Assembly: GCA_047974565.1 (NCBI GenBank)
Contig: JBKECN010000011.1
Span: 62,001 to 126,000, forward strand
Length of the DNA stretch: 64,000 nucleotides
Source of the DNA: JBDIAG01 sp047974565
GTDB taxonomy: Bacteria > Actinomycetota > Actinomycetes > Actinomycetales > CAWJMD01
Reading direction: 5' to 3'
The position numbers and the translations under genes were made by a program. The notes beneath the pieces are model-generated. The model searched no databases, was not told where the DNA came from, and saw only the letters and a list, made by a program, of their open reading frames with translations. Shown piece by piece: positions 31,854-41,515 of the stretch (positions are counted from its first letter, which is position 1; each line of letters begins with the position of its first letter).

Positions 31854-33979
31854 CAGTTCGCCTCGACTTCAGTCTCGCGGATGTAGGTGATGCCGAACGC
31901 GAGAACCTGGCGGAACTCTTGGCGTCGGGAGCCGAGGTCGTACGGGCTGCCGGAGCCCTTCTGGAAGATGTCGAGTCCTCGGCCGAGGAGGAGCTTCCAG
32001 CCGTGGTCGGTGCGGATTGACCGGTCATGGATGCTCTCGTCCCAGGTGACCGTGAGCTGGATGCCTGCGGTGGCGGCGCTGTCTTGGATGTCCTTGAGCA
32101 TCAGGAGGTGCTGTTGCTCGTACTCGCCTCGGACTTCCTTGGTCACGAGGGTGACGGTGATTTCGTCGGCGGGGTCTTTGGAGGCTGCCAGCAGAGCGAG
32201 CAGGTCGACGAGGTTGCGCCCTTGGTGCGGCAGCCGGATGTAGGGGTCGACGATGGTGATTTCGCGCGCACCGCGCAGGTACGGCATGAGCAACGCTTCG
32301 TAGGAGACTCCGCGCTGGTTCTCCTGGAGCTCTCGGTGTCCCTCGAATAGTTGCTGCGCCTGCTCATCCGCTAGCTGGACCGTCGTTGTGGGCGCCTTGT
32401 CGGCGGCATCCGCCTGATCGGTCGAGGCGGCGGCATCGGACTGGAACCGTCGTGACTGGTAGTAGTCGGGGTACTCGTCTTCTTCGAGCGTGGTGACGCC
32501 GTGCCAGATGCCTGTCTGATCGCTGTAGCCGAAGTTCACGGCAGCCATCGTGGTGTCAATCCGCAGGATTTGGTCCTTGACGCGCTTGCGTCCTTCGATG
32601 GCGAAGCGGAGCAGTTCCTCGATCTCGGCTGGGGTTGCTTTGCCATCTGGGTAGATGAGCTTCATCAGGCCGGAGAAGGTCTTGTGGATGCCGTCGCGGT
32701 CGCGGGTGGAGATGTCTGAGCCGAGGGTGAAGTGCTGCTGGTAGCGGTCAGAGTAGTCGGTGTTGCGCATCGACCGCAGCACTTCGGCGATGTAGTCGAC
32801 GACGAAGCCGTAGCCGGCGGAGAACATCTCATTGCGGATGGTGTCTACCTCCCAGCCGGGGATGTAGAAGTGGAGCCGGTCGAGATAGGCGGAGTCGTGG
32901 TAGGCCTCGGGCAGTTCGTCGAAGAGGTCGGAGTGCTTGAGCATGTAGGGCACGTTGTGCGAGGTGTTGCCCACGAACACCATCGATGCTTCGGCGCCGA
33001 GGGTCTCGACGCCGCGGGAGAACGACTTGTTCGCCATGTAGTTCTTCATGATGTCGACGAGCGCTTTGTCGGTGCGCTTCTTCTTGCCTGCGAACTCGTC
33101 GAATGCGACGACATCCCAGTAGCCGACCAGGCCGATGCGGCCGTTGGCATTGTTGACGAAGAGCTTGGGGACGGTGACCTCGCCACCGGAGATCAGCATG
33201 CCGTGGGGCGAGAACTCGGAGTAGATGTGGGACTTGCCGGTGCCCTTCGGCCCGAGCTCGACCAGGTTGTAGTTGCGCTCAACGAACGGGATGAGGCGCA
33301 CGAGCTGCAGGAGCTTCGCGCGGCGGCCGAACATCTCGGGGTTGAACCCGATGGACTGGATCAGCAGGTCGATCCACTCTTCCGTGTTGAATCCCAGCCG
33401 TGATTCCAGGTAGCCCTCGTAGTCGAAGTTCGACATCTGGATGGGCTTCAGGCTTCCGAGAATCCACGGCACCACTCGGGCGTCATCGCTGTGGAAGTAC
33501 TCGATGTCGCAGATGCACCACACACCGCCGACGAGCAGCTTCGGGTTCGCCTTCACGGTCGTCGGCTCGACGATCACGCCGCTGAGGCCCAGGTTGGCGA
33601 ACGATGCCTGATACACGTCCTGCTTGTCGTTCAGGGTCACGGTGACCTTGTCGATGATCCGGTGGCGGCCCTTCTCGCGGATGGTGGACTTCACCAGTTC
33701 GGACTCGTTGCGGTGCACGTAGTGGTCAGCGAGAATCTTGCGGACGGCATCGATGCCTGCCCGGATGGTCGCCTCGTCGTCGGACGCGGCGAACTGGCCG
33801 AGCAGGTACTCCAGCACGTAGGAGGGAACGATCGCGTTGCCCTTGACAGCCTTCACGAGGTCCTTGCGCACGACCGAGCCGCCGAACAGCAGGTTGATCT
33901 TGTAGTCGAGGTCGCTCTGCTGCGGCGTACTCGTCGCGTCGCCGCGTTCGTCGCCGGGATGGTTCTCTGTGTCCGTCAT
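31853..33979 (-). CDS. brxL: BREX AAA+ protein BrxL, with PLD-like C-terminal domain
   Basis: 708 aa, ATG 33979, 14 nt after the pglZ stop. The BrxL N-terminal domain (INLLFGGSVVRKDLVKAVKG, VPSYVLEYLLGQF) is followed by AAA+ Walker A LGPKGTGKSHIY and Walker B WDVVAFDEFAGKKKRTDK, then VFVGNTSHNVPYMLK. After a Pro/Ala linker near 555-575, the end (REITIVDPYIRLP, HDRSIRTDHGWKLLLGRGLD) looks like the MIT_C/phospholipase-D-like fold. I see no Lon Ser-Lys dyad region. BrxL is an ATP-driven ring that in BREX blocks phage DNA replication. Coupled to OLD by TGATG. Confidence 0.9.
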   Translation of the reverse strand: MTDTENHPGDERGDATSTPQQSDLDYKINLLFGGSVVRKDLVKAVKGNAIVPSYVLEYLLGQFAASDDEATIRAGIDAVRKILADHYVHRNESELVKSTIREKGRHRIIDKVTVTLNDKQDVYQASFANLGLSGVIVEPTTVKANPKLLVGGVWCICDIEYFHSDDARVVPWILGSLKPIQMSNFDYEGYLESRLGFNTEEWIDLLIQSIGFNPEMFGRRAKLLQLVRLIPFVERNYNLVELGPKGTGKSHIYSEFSPHGMLISGGEVTVPKLFVNNANGRIGLVGYWDVVAFDEFAGKKKRTDKALVDIMKNYMANKSFSRGVETLGAEASMVFVGNTSHNVPYMLKHSDLFDELPEAYHDSAYLDRLHFYIPGWEVDTIRNEMFSAGYGFVVDYIAEVLRSMRNTDYSDRYQQHFTLGSDISTRDRDGIHKTFSGLMKLIYPDGKATPAEIEELLRFAIEGRKRVKDQILRIDTTMAAVNFGYSDQTGIWHGVTTLEEDEYPDYYQSRRFQSDAAASTDQADAADKAPTTTVQLADEQAQQLFEGHRELQENQRGVSYEALLMPYLRGAREITIVDPYIRLPHQGRNLVDLLALLAASKDPADEITVTLVTKEVRGEYEQQHLLMLKDIQDSAATAGIQLTVTWDESIHDRSIRTDHGWKLLLGRGLDIFQKGSGSPYDLGSRRQEFRQVLAFGITYIRETEVEAN

Positions 33980-33993
33980 CGCTGCTGCTTCCC

Positions 33994-36489
33994 CTAGAAA
34001 TCGAAGTCCGATGTGAACGAGCGCTTGAGGAGGTACTGGGCCCGCTGGTAGACGCGCCACTGTGTGGTGTTGGGTATCTGCTCTTCCAGTCGGAATTCGA
34101 CCGTGCTGTTGTTGAACTCGTTGGCGTCCTGGCTGAGCAGCATCCGTGCACTCTGGTAGCGGTCACGCTTGTCGTCGGAGGGCTGATCGATGATCAACTC
34201 AAGCTGGTTCGAGATCAAGGTCTCGCCGACGTAGATGCCTGCCCGCAGGGTACGCCGATGCACCTTCTCGCTCACAGGCTCGGACTGGAACAGCTTCACC
34301 ACGAGCTGGCCGGTGGTGATCTTGTCTGTCTCGGGCAGTACCTCGACGTTGACGGGCCGGGTGTCGCCCTTGCGCTTCTTATTGACCGTGACGACCGGCA
34401 CCACGATCTCTTGGAGCGAGGCGCCGCCGTGGACGAACCGTGAGCCAGCGCCCGGGAGCTTGAGGCGGTGGATTGACTTGGGAATCTGCACCTCAAGGTC
34501 GCTGCTGAGTCCCACCTGTTCGGGCTCGAACTTCCGGAATGACGGATCGTCCTTGAGCCCCCTCCCGAGCACGTACCGGCGATTGGTGACCACCACGTCG
34601 TTGCCCTGGGGTCTGGTCGAGAGGTACGAGACTTCGGCTAGTGCGGTGTCTTGGTAGAGGAAGCCGTGGTCGGCGGTGACGAGAATGTTCGTGGCGTTCG
34701 CATTGGTGAGTCGCTTGACCAGCTTCAGCAGGTCGCACAAAGCGTCCTCGGCAGCCTCGAACACCTGCCGCTCGGTGGTGGCCTTGTCGCCGATTGCGTC
34801 GATCCGGTCGTGGAAGACGTACAGCACCTGGTGCGCACCGTAAAGTTCGCGCAGCTCACCGCGCTGCATCGACAGCACTTCGTCGGCCCGGACCGCGAAC
34901 CCATCCACCGGCGCGAGCACCTTGTTGCGATTCGCGGTTCCATCGGAACGCTGGCCGTCCACGAGCACGGGGTCGCCACCTTGCGAGTGAGCCAGGGTCT
35001 TGTGAGGAAGCAGAGCCGCCATGCCGAGTTGGGTGTAGCTCGGCAGTACACCCAGCATCGCGTCGAGTTCCGCGTCGAAGCGGTCTTCCTGTCGGATGCG
35101 TGACCGCAGTTCATCGGCGATCTCGTAGCGCAGCGCGTCCGAGATGATGACGACGGCCTTCCGGTTGCCCTTGCGGATGATCGGCTCAACGTGATTGGTG
35201 AAGAACCGGGTCTGTGGTCGTAGCGTCTCGGATCGCCAGTCCTGCACGGCGTCGACCTGCTGCTGCCAGGAGTTGCCTAGCTCATACAGGTAGCGGTTCG
35301 CGTAGTGCTTCTCCACCTTGACGCGGAGAGCTTCCAGCGGGCCGGCATACTCGGTGGTGCGAGCCGCGAAGTGGAACTGTCGATAGAACTGGTCGATGCG
35401 GAACCACTGCTTGCGGTAGCGGTCCAGACCCTCGTCGAACGACGTTATCGCGAACTGCGCGGTTGAGAGTTCGCTCAGCAGGTCAGAGGCGGCACCGAGC
35501 GCCGTGTACAACTCCCGGTACCCGTCCACCCAGACGCTGCTCTGGCGCGCACGGATCGTCTCCGTGACCTCCCGCGCGTTCATCGTCCGTTCCCCAACTG
35601 CCTGGGCGAGCAGACTGATGACCTTTTGTTCCACATCCTCGAAGAGGTCATTGCCGACAAGGTCAATGAGTTCGGCGTCCTCGATGCTGTCCGAGTAGCT
35701 CAGGCTCTCTGATGCTCGCCGCGCCAAGATCGCGAGGGCGGCGGCGCTGCGGCGCTTCTCGCGCAGGCTCGCGAAGTCAAGCTGGATGTTGCGCAGCGCG
35801 TCCGGGACCTCCGATGCGAACCCGTTGGTTGCCTGGCGGAACATCCACAGCACGAAGTCATCAACGCTGGGCTCGTTCGCGTCGTAGCCGTAAATCTTGG
35901 CTGCCCCAGCCCAGTGGAACCCATCGAGCCCCTGCTCAACCAGAGCCTCGTACTTGCTTGCCTCGCCGCGTGCGTTCTCGATCAGCAGGGTGCGAGTGAG
36001 TTCCAGCATGCTGTGCTCACGCTGGCCAACCAGGACCGCGCACATCTTGGCGCGCAACCGGTCAGCATCGTCGTCGGCTGTGAGTAGGGTCTTGAGGGTC
36101 TGCACTCGCTTGGGGGCCCGGAAGAACTTCTCGTGGTCGCGGACAACCTGGTCGATTCGGGGGCCGTCGAGCCCGAGGTCCTGTCGCACGAGCGCAGTGC
36201 GGTCTGCCGTGAACACGCCGTAGGCCAGTTCAAGGTCGAGCAACCAGTTGCCGATGCCGGTGGGCACGTGTCCGGCCCGGTAGATGAGGAACTTGGCCGC
36301 CGGTTCGTCATGGAGGACACGGTTCTTCACCGCGTACTCGTTGTTCTCGATGCGCAAGGTCGTGACCTCGTCGAGGTCAAACGCGTCGAGCTCGGCGGCG
36401 TACTCGCCCTCCGTGTCATGCCAGAAGACGAGCCGTTGCGACTCGAATCGCTGCTCCAGGTGCGGGAGGACCGCGCTCAGTGAGCTCAT
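33994..36489 (-). CDS. pglZ: BREX-1 system phosphatase-fold protein PglZ
   Basis: 831 aa, ATG 36489, overlapping the previous gene's stop (ATGA). The N-terminus RLVFWHDTEGEYAAELDAF and TLRIENNEYAVKNRVL are typical of BREX type 1 PglZ. The alkaline-phosphatase-superfamily metal sites appear at AVVIISDALRYEIADELRSR and ILVTADHGFLYQDTAL. The last 150 residues form a beta-rich domain (QLELIIDQPSDDK, TVEFRLEEQIPN). PglZ interacts with the PglX methyltransferase and is essential in BREX. Full length and no frame breaks. Confidence 0.95.
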   Translation of the reverse strand: MSSLSAVLPHLEQRFESQRLVFWHDTEGEYAAELDAFDLDEVTTLRIENNEYAVKNRVLHDEPAAKFLIYRAGHVPTGIGNWLLDLELAYGVFTADRTALVRQDLGLDGPRIDQVVRDHEKFFRAPKRVQTLKTLLTADDDADRLRAKMCAVLVGQREHSMLELTRTLLIENARGEASKYEALVEQGLDGFHWAGAAKIYGYDANEPSVDDFVLWMFRQATNGFASEVPDALRNIQLDFASLREKRRSAAALAILARRASESLSYSDSIEDAELIDLVGNDLFEDVEQKVISLLAQAVGERTMNAREVTETIRARQSSVWVDGYRELYTALGAASDLLSELSTAQFAITSFDEGLDRYRKQWFRIDQFYRQFHFAARTTEYAGPLEALRVKVEKHYANRYLYELGNSWQQQVDAVQDWRSETLRPQTRFFTNHVEPIIRKGNRKAVVIISDALRYEIADELRSRIRQEDRFDAELDAMLGVLPSYTQLGMAALLPHKTLAHSQGGDPVLVDGQRSDGTANRNKVLAPVDGFAVRADEVLSMQRGELRELYGAHQVLYVFHDRIDAIGDKATTERQVFEAAEDALCDLLKLVKRLTNANATNILVTADHGFLYQDTALAEVSYLSTRPQGNDVVVTNRRYVLGRGLKDDPSFRKFEPEQVGLSSDLEVQIPKSIHRLKLPGAGSRFVHGGASLQEIVVPVVTVNKKRKGDTRPVNVEVLPETDKITTGQLVVKLFQSEPVSEKVHRRTLRAGIYVGETLISNQLELIIDQPSDDKRDRYQSARMLLSQDANEFNNSTVEFRLEEQIPNTTQWRVYQRAQYLLKRSFTSDFDF

Positions 36490-37967
36490 TCTGTGTCCTC
36501 CTGCTCAGCTAGCACGACGAGACCGAGCTCTGTGATTCGGTAGCGCTGGTCTCGGCTCGTGGGTTTGTCAGGGAGCGTGCGCTCTAGCAGCCCTGACTCA
36601 AGGAGCGGCTCGATGTGTCGACGGAACGCTCGAGTCTGGTTCGTGATGCCCAGCGCCGCCATGAGGTCCGCGCGGCTTGCTGGATCAACGTGGACCCGAC
36701 GAAGAACAACGACCTCGGTCGACGAAAGGCTGGCTACAGACTGACTGGGTGCCTCATCTTGGTGCCTTAGTGCCCGATCTTGGTGCTTCGCATCGGCACC
36801 AAGACCCGCGTCCGGCGCATGGGACGGCACGTAGACGATGAACCGGAGCCGATCCATGACCTCTTCGACGCGCGGCTCAGGCAGCCCAGCCGCAGCGATC
36901 TGGTCATAGACCCGCTGGACGCCGGTGCCCCACTGCTCCATGATCCCGGCCTCACGGAAGATGCGCGCGAGCGACGGGTTCCGCAGCCGAGAAGCGCGCC
37001 GCATCGACTCCACCGTCATCCCCGGCAGGAGCAAGCCAGGGCTCTCAACCTGGATGCGGTCGTCAAAGAAACCCACCCGGATGGGCGTTCCGCGTTCGGC
37101 GTAGCTGGCATGTACGAGAGCGTTGACGACGACCTCGCGGATCGCCTCGACCGGGATCGAGTATGCATCCCGCCGGCGTACCTCTCCGAACACGGCGGAC
37201 TTGTAGGCGTGCTTGAGGAGGAAGTCCATAACCCGATCCACGGCAAACGGCATCGGGCCGTGGACCTCGGTCTGATCGAAGATGTCGGTCCCGCTCCCGC
37301 CACGCAACCGGCCGCACTGGACCCACGCGGACGGCAGGAAGCGGGTGGGGTCACGGCACGAGGCAAGGAGGCCCGCATAGGTCGGGACGATCTCACCTCC
37401 CTGCTTGACTGCGAGCCCAAGCGCGACGAGATCATCGACATCGGTACTGCGCCCGCGCAGCTCCGACAGCGCCCTCAGATCGACATCATCCAGCGAGGAT
37501 CGTGGCTCAGGCAGGTCTTCGAATGCCACGCCGCGCGCGTTGCGTTCAAGTTCTGCCACCAGAGCAGGGTCCGCCTGGCGTGTCGTCGATCCCAGACGTA
37601 CATAGACTCCGCGCTCTGGGCCCTGTTCGATCATGCAGTGCGGACGACGGGTGCTCAGCGGCACGTCCACCACGAGAATTGTCGCCTCTCCAACGGTCAC
37701 AAGGTCAATGGCCGGCACCAGCTGTGGCGAGATGCGATCCGCGATCAGACTGGTGATGCGCTCTTCCTCCCCGAGGGGGTCAGCCACACCGACAACCGTG
37801 CCATCGTCGTCCACTCCGATGACCAGACGACCACCAGCAGAGTTGGCCAACGCGACAATCGTGCGCAACGGCTTCGTCGGTGAGGACAGGTCACGCTTGA
37901 ACTCCAGCGTCTTACCTTCAAGCGCTCGCACCCGACCGCGCTCATCCAGCTCAAACTCGCCAGACAT
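36486..37967 (-). CDS. AlbA_2/GHKL ATP-binding protein inserted between pglX and pglZ
   Basis: 493 aa from ATG 37967 (a TTG at 38006 also opens the frame but sits too close to AAGGAG). Residues 10-130 form a Schlafen-type AlbA_2 domain: EGKTLEFKRDLSSPTKPLRT and VALANSAGGRLVIGVDDDG. The middle has a GHKL ATPase: AIREVVVNALVHASYAERG, FFDDRIQVESPGLLLPGM and MEQWGTGVQRV. The C-terminus is a winged helix (RADLMAALGITNQTRAFRRH). The family is usually annotated as ATP-binding transcriptional regulator. It overlaps pglZ by ATGA, so it is a built-in part of this BREX operon, perhaps an RNA-binding effector or regulator. Confidence 0.8.
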   Translation of the reverse strand: MSGEFELDERGRVRALEGKTLEFKRDLSSPTKPLRTIVALANSAGGRLVIGVDDDGTVVGVADPLGEEERITSLIADRISPQLVPAIDLVTVGEATILVVDVPLSTRRPHCMIEQGPERGVYVRLGSTTRQADPALVAELERNARGVAFEDLPEPRSSLDDVDLRALSELRGRSTDVDDLVALGLAVKQGGEIVPTYAGLLASCRDPTRFLPSAWVQCGRLRGGSGTDIFDQTEVHGPMPFAVDRVMDFLLKHAYKSAVFGEVRRRDAYSIPVEAIREVVVNALVHASYAERGTPIRVGFFDDRIQVESPGLLLPGMTVESMRRASRLRNPSLARIFREAGIMEQWGTGVQRVYDQIAAAGLPEPRVEEVMDRLRFIVYVPSHAPDAGLGADAKHQDRALRHQDEAPSQSVASLSSTEVVVLRRVHVDPASRADLMAALGITNQTRAFRRHIEPLLESGLLERTLPDKPTSRDQRYRITELGLVVLAEQEDTE

Positions 37968-38035
37968 GGGCAGCCCCCGCAAAATCTCGTCCCGCCGAGA
38001 CGACAATCTCCTTCCACGCAGAGGCCAACTCGATC

Positions 38036-41000
38036 TCAGTCATCGGCAGCCTCCAACCCTGCGATCTTCTTCAGGGCCGGGTAGAACTTCGGGTAGTTAA
38101 CCTTCACGCCATCGTCGAGGTCGATGGCGATCTGCCGCGATGCCAGCGGGTAGAGCACGTCGTGCTCATACTCACCCAACTCCAGCAGCACCTTGCGCAG
38201 CCGCTCAGCCTCCTTCAGCGCTGCGGCCTGCTCACGTGGCGTGCCGTCCCCGGCGGCGATGCGCTCCTGGTGCTGAAGGTTCGCCTCCAACTTTGACTCA
38301 AACTCCCGCAGGTACTCGTTCAGTACCGTCGAGACCGTGGACGGTGTGTAGCGATGCATGTAGATCAACGCGTTGAACGAACCCCTAGGGCTGGAGAACA
38401 ACCAGTAGATCGGGCGCTTCTTGTAACGCTTCACGTGATCGTCGTAGAACTTGGATCGTCCGGCACGGGTAACGAAGTACTCCCGCAGAGCCTTGACGCC
38501 GAGCGACTCTTCAACGAACCGCAGATTCTCCTCGAAGTGATCCTCGCCGAACGCTACCCGCAGGAACTGACGGAACCGAGCAACGATGTCATCCTCAAAC
38601 CACTCACCGTCAACGATCGGTAACACATTGTCAGCATCAGGAGCGAACGTCGGCTGCGGCACCTTGGCGAGGTAGTCCTGCATTGTCGCACCCTGGTCGG
38701 CGAGAATCAAGCCCGGCTCATCGAGACTGTAGCGACCGAACATGCAGCCGATGGAATAGGACACCAAGTCCACCGAGTCGTCAAGCGTGGTGGGCAGACT
38801 GGCATCCCTTGGGACATGCGCGAACGATTCGCTGGATGACCTACCGGCCAGGTCCGCGATCCGGTTCATCCAATACGCATCGCTAGAGTGCTCCAACTGT
38901 GCGATCTCTAAACCACGGGACGACCGGGTCTCAGCGGCAGCAGCTCGGCCTGCACTAAGTCTCGGTTGCCGGTCGTCGATGAACTGGCTCGAAGCGAACT
39001 CATGAGCAGTCTCGCTCTCCGCCCAATCCGCACGGGCCAACTCAACCAGCCGCTCGACCCGCGCGGCGTCTCCGTCCCCAGAAACCATCGGTAACCGAGC
39101 CACATCGCCGACCTGGTAATTGAGCGTCGGTGCCAGTACATCCAGGCCGGCGCGCACAATCGTCGAGTTGAGGTATCCCAGGAGGGCGAGCTGTGAATCT
39201 ACCGAAGGCGCGAACGCGGACATTCCCGCCACGTCAAACACAAATCCAGGTGGAATCAATCGGAATCTGGCCCCACCGCTGCCGATGTTCGACCAAGTTA
39301 CCGAGGGACGGAAATAGAAGTCGGGGTTGCGGACCGCCGAACGTGGCCGTCCTCCCTCCTCGGTGCCGAAGGCGCGGACCTCACGACCGTCGTATTGCCA
39401 GTTCACGACATAGTCTTGGTTCCCCCACCAGGGAAGAGGGGTCCCGCCCTTGTTGTATGGAAACCATCGGAGTCCTGACTTCGAGGCCTCTGCTCGGTCC
39501 CCACAGGAGACCCCGATCTGTGAGCGACTTACTTCCCACCAAAATCGAACGAATCTGCCATTGTCCGCTGTTGCCAGGCCTTGCTTTACATCCATCACAT
39601 CGCCAACCGTGCGCGTCTTCTCATATAGGGAGAGGAGCGCTTCTGGCATATCGAAGATAAACGCGCCGCCTGGGACCGCTGCGAAATCGGAAACCTGGAC
39701 GGTATGGATATCCTCATCGAAGGGTGGAAGCGATCGGACGGATCCCGAAGCAAGCAGTTCCTTCGGCACTCTAAAAAACTGGGACCGCACTGGAGTTGTG
39801 GATCGTCGAAAGATCGTCGCCGCCGTATTTAGGCGAACTCCGAATGCCGACTTGTCAATGCATGCCGTGACGATTGGGGAGGCCTGCCTGACGAGTTCAC
39901 GGCGCATCTCCTCGTATGTTATATTGAACAACCACGATTCGCTGACGACCAGCGCAGCCAGACCCAATGGCAAGGTCAAGCCGAGCGATCGGGCGACGAA
40001 CATCGTGCACAAGTCTCCGGCGTATTTCGCATAGCGGAACTCTGCAAAGGACCGCAATTCGTCGCTCATGTTGCGTGTTCCCATGTACGGCGGGTTCGCT
40101 ACGACAGCTGAGTACTTCGGCAGTAGAAACTCCGCTTGTCGGACGACCTGATACGCCCGCTTGAGGGCATCTGCGCGGAAGATGTCCTCTTCGTCGTCGA
40201 CAGTGTCGAGATGTCGAGCCAGCCGAACGGTCAGGTCAGGATCAGGCTGGATGAGGGACCCGAAAGTGTCAGCGTCAGCGAACTGGTTCCAGAACTCGTG
40301 CTCCGCGTACTTGTCGTCAGTCTCAGTGCCGAGGTAATCCAACTCGTCAGGGTCGAACCCGATGGGTTCAATCACGCCGATGTTAGGTTGGACGCTCCCG
40401 CTGAGGAAGGACCGCTGGTTGTCGCGCGCCTTCATGGTGAGCGCGAACGCCGCAAGCGCACCCGCACGAGGGTCAATCTCGGTGCCGTACAGGTTGCGGG
40501 TGAGGATCAACTGGGGAATCTCAGACGGCGCGTAGCCTTCCTCTTCGTAGATTGCGTAGAGCAGGTCGAACGCATAGGTGAGCATGTGTCCGGACCCGCA
40601 GGCCGGATCGATGACGGTCAGCTCTTCGGGGCTGGTGATCTTGAGGAAGTCGGTCTCTTCGTCGACCGGCGCGATGTAGTAGTCCATGCGGTCGATCAGT
40701 CGGGAGTCGGGGTGGTTCAGCATCCAGAGCCGGCCAACAGAGTTCTCGACGAGGTAGCGGACGATCCAGTGCGGGGTGAAGAGCTGGGTGGCGGCAGGAA
40801 TCTCGGCCGCGCCCGCCTTCTTGCCCTTCCTGAATCCGGCGAAGACTTCGTCCTTGCGTTCCGAGATGTAGAACTGGTATAGCCATCCGATCACTTCGAC
40901 TTCGCGGCAGACCTCTTCGGTAAGAGCAGCGGCCGCGCGCGTGAGGATCGAGTCCGCTGCCAGGAGGTTCGCGGGGATGAGGAGTTCGGTGTAGTCGCCT

Positions 41001-41503
41001 TCGCGCTCGAACATGAACGGCATCGAGCGGTTCCAGTAGTGGCAGTACTCGGCAAGCAGGAGGGCGTAGGCCTCTCCCTGAGGGTCTGCACTGGGGCGAG
41101 TCCCGTCGAGGAGACCGGTGATCGCGTCGATGGTGCGCTTGCTGGTGATGACTGCAGGATCTATGGTGCCTCGCTTGGCATCGGCGAGTATCTCGGGCTG
41201 TCCGACCTGCTGGCCGTGCGCAGGTGAGACGACACCGACGCCGGTGTAGCCGTTTGCGTCCATGAAGCGCAGAGCGATGATGCGGTTGAACCAGGTATAG
41301 GCGACCTTATCGGCGATCACGTCCCTGCCTTTGGCTCCCCCGGCCGCGGCTGTAATGTCGCGTTCGAGCATGCCCACAGCACGCTGGTTCTCGACCCGTT
41401 CCGGTGAGGAAGGGGCGAGCACGGCAGTCAGGCGGGCGCTGACCTGGGTATTTAGTTCGCGCCTGGCCCAGGTAGCGAAGCTCTTCAGCGGTGCGGTTTC
41501 CAT
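38036..41503 (-). CDS. pglX: BREX-1 adenine-specific DNA methyltransferase PglX
   Basis: 1155 aa, ATG 41503 after GGAG. Methylase motif I is DPACGSGHML (299-308) and motif IV is NPPY (470-473), so it is an amino-group (N6-adenine) methyltransferase. LFTPHWIVRYLVENSVGRL before motif I and a large C-terminal specificity part are typical of PglX. It marks host DNA at BREX sites and distinguishes phage DNA. The part from about 39.45 to 40.05 kb (residues about 485-685) is visibly AT-richer than the rest. No frame breaks. Starts 12 bp after the brxC stop. Confidence 0.96.
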   Translation of the reverse strand: METAPLKSFATWARRELNTQVSARLTAVLAPSSPERVENQRAVGMLERDITAAAGGAKGRDVIADKVAYTWFNRIIALRFMDANGYTGVGVVSPAHGQQVGQPEILADAKRGTIDPAVITSKRTIDAITGLLDGTRPSADPQGEAYALLLAEYCHYWNRSMPFMFEREGDYTELLIPANLLAADSILTRAAAALTEEVCREVEVIGWLYQFYISERKDEVFAGFRKGKKAGAAEIPAATQLFTPHWIVRYLVENSVGRLWMLNHPDSRLIDRMDYYIAPVDEETDFLKITSPEELTVIDPACGSGHMLTYAFDLLYAIYEEEGYAPSEIPQLILTRNLYGTEIDPRAGALAAFALTMKARDNQRSFLSGSVQPNIGVIEPIGFDPDELDYLGTETDDKYAEHEFWNQFADADTFGSLIQPDPDLTVRLARHLDTVDDEEDIFRADALKRAYQVVRQAEFLLPKYSAVVANPPYMGTRNMSDELRSFAEFRYAKYAGDLCTMFVARSLGLTLPLGLAALVVSESWLFNITYEEMRRELVRQASPIVTACIDKSAFGVRLNTAATIFRRSTTPVRSQFFRVPKELLASGSVRSLPPFDEDIHTVQVSDFAAVPGGAFIFDMPEALLSLYEKTRTVGDVMDVKQGLATADNGRFVRFWWEVSRSQIGVSCGDRAEASKSGLRWFPYNKGGTPLPWWGNQDYVVNWQYDGREVRAFGTEEGGRPRSAVRNPDFYFRPSVTWSNIGSGGARFRLIPPGFVFDVAGMSAFAPSVDSQLALLGYLNSTIVRAGLDVLAPTLNYQVGDVARLPMVSGDGDAARVERLVELARADWAESETAHEFASSQFIDDRQPRLSAGRAAAAETRSSRGLEIAQLEHSSDAYWMNRIADLAGRSSSESFAHVPRDASLPTTLDDSVDLVSYSIGCMFGRYSLDEPGLILADQGATMQDYLAKVPQPTFAPDADNVLPIVDGEWFEDDIVARFRQFLRVAFGEDHFEENLRFVEESLGVKALREYFVTRAGRSKFYDDHVKRYKKRPIYWLFSSPRGSFNALIYMHRYTPSTVSTVLNEYLREFESKLEANLQHQERIAAGDGTPREQAAALKEAERLRKVLLELGEYEHDVLYPLASRQIAIDLDDGVKVNYPKFYPALKKIAGLEAADD

Positions 41504-41515
41504 GCGTGGTGTCTC

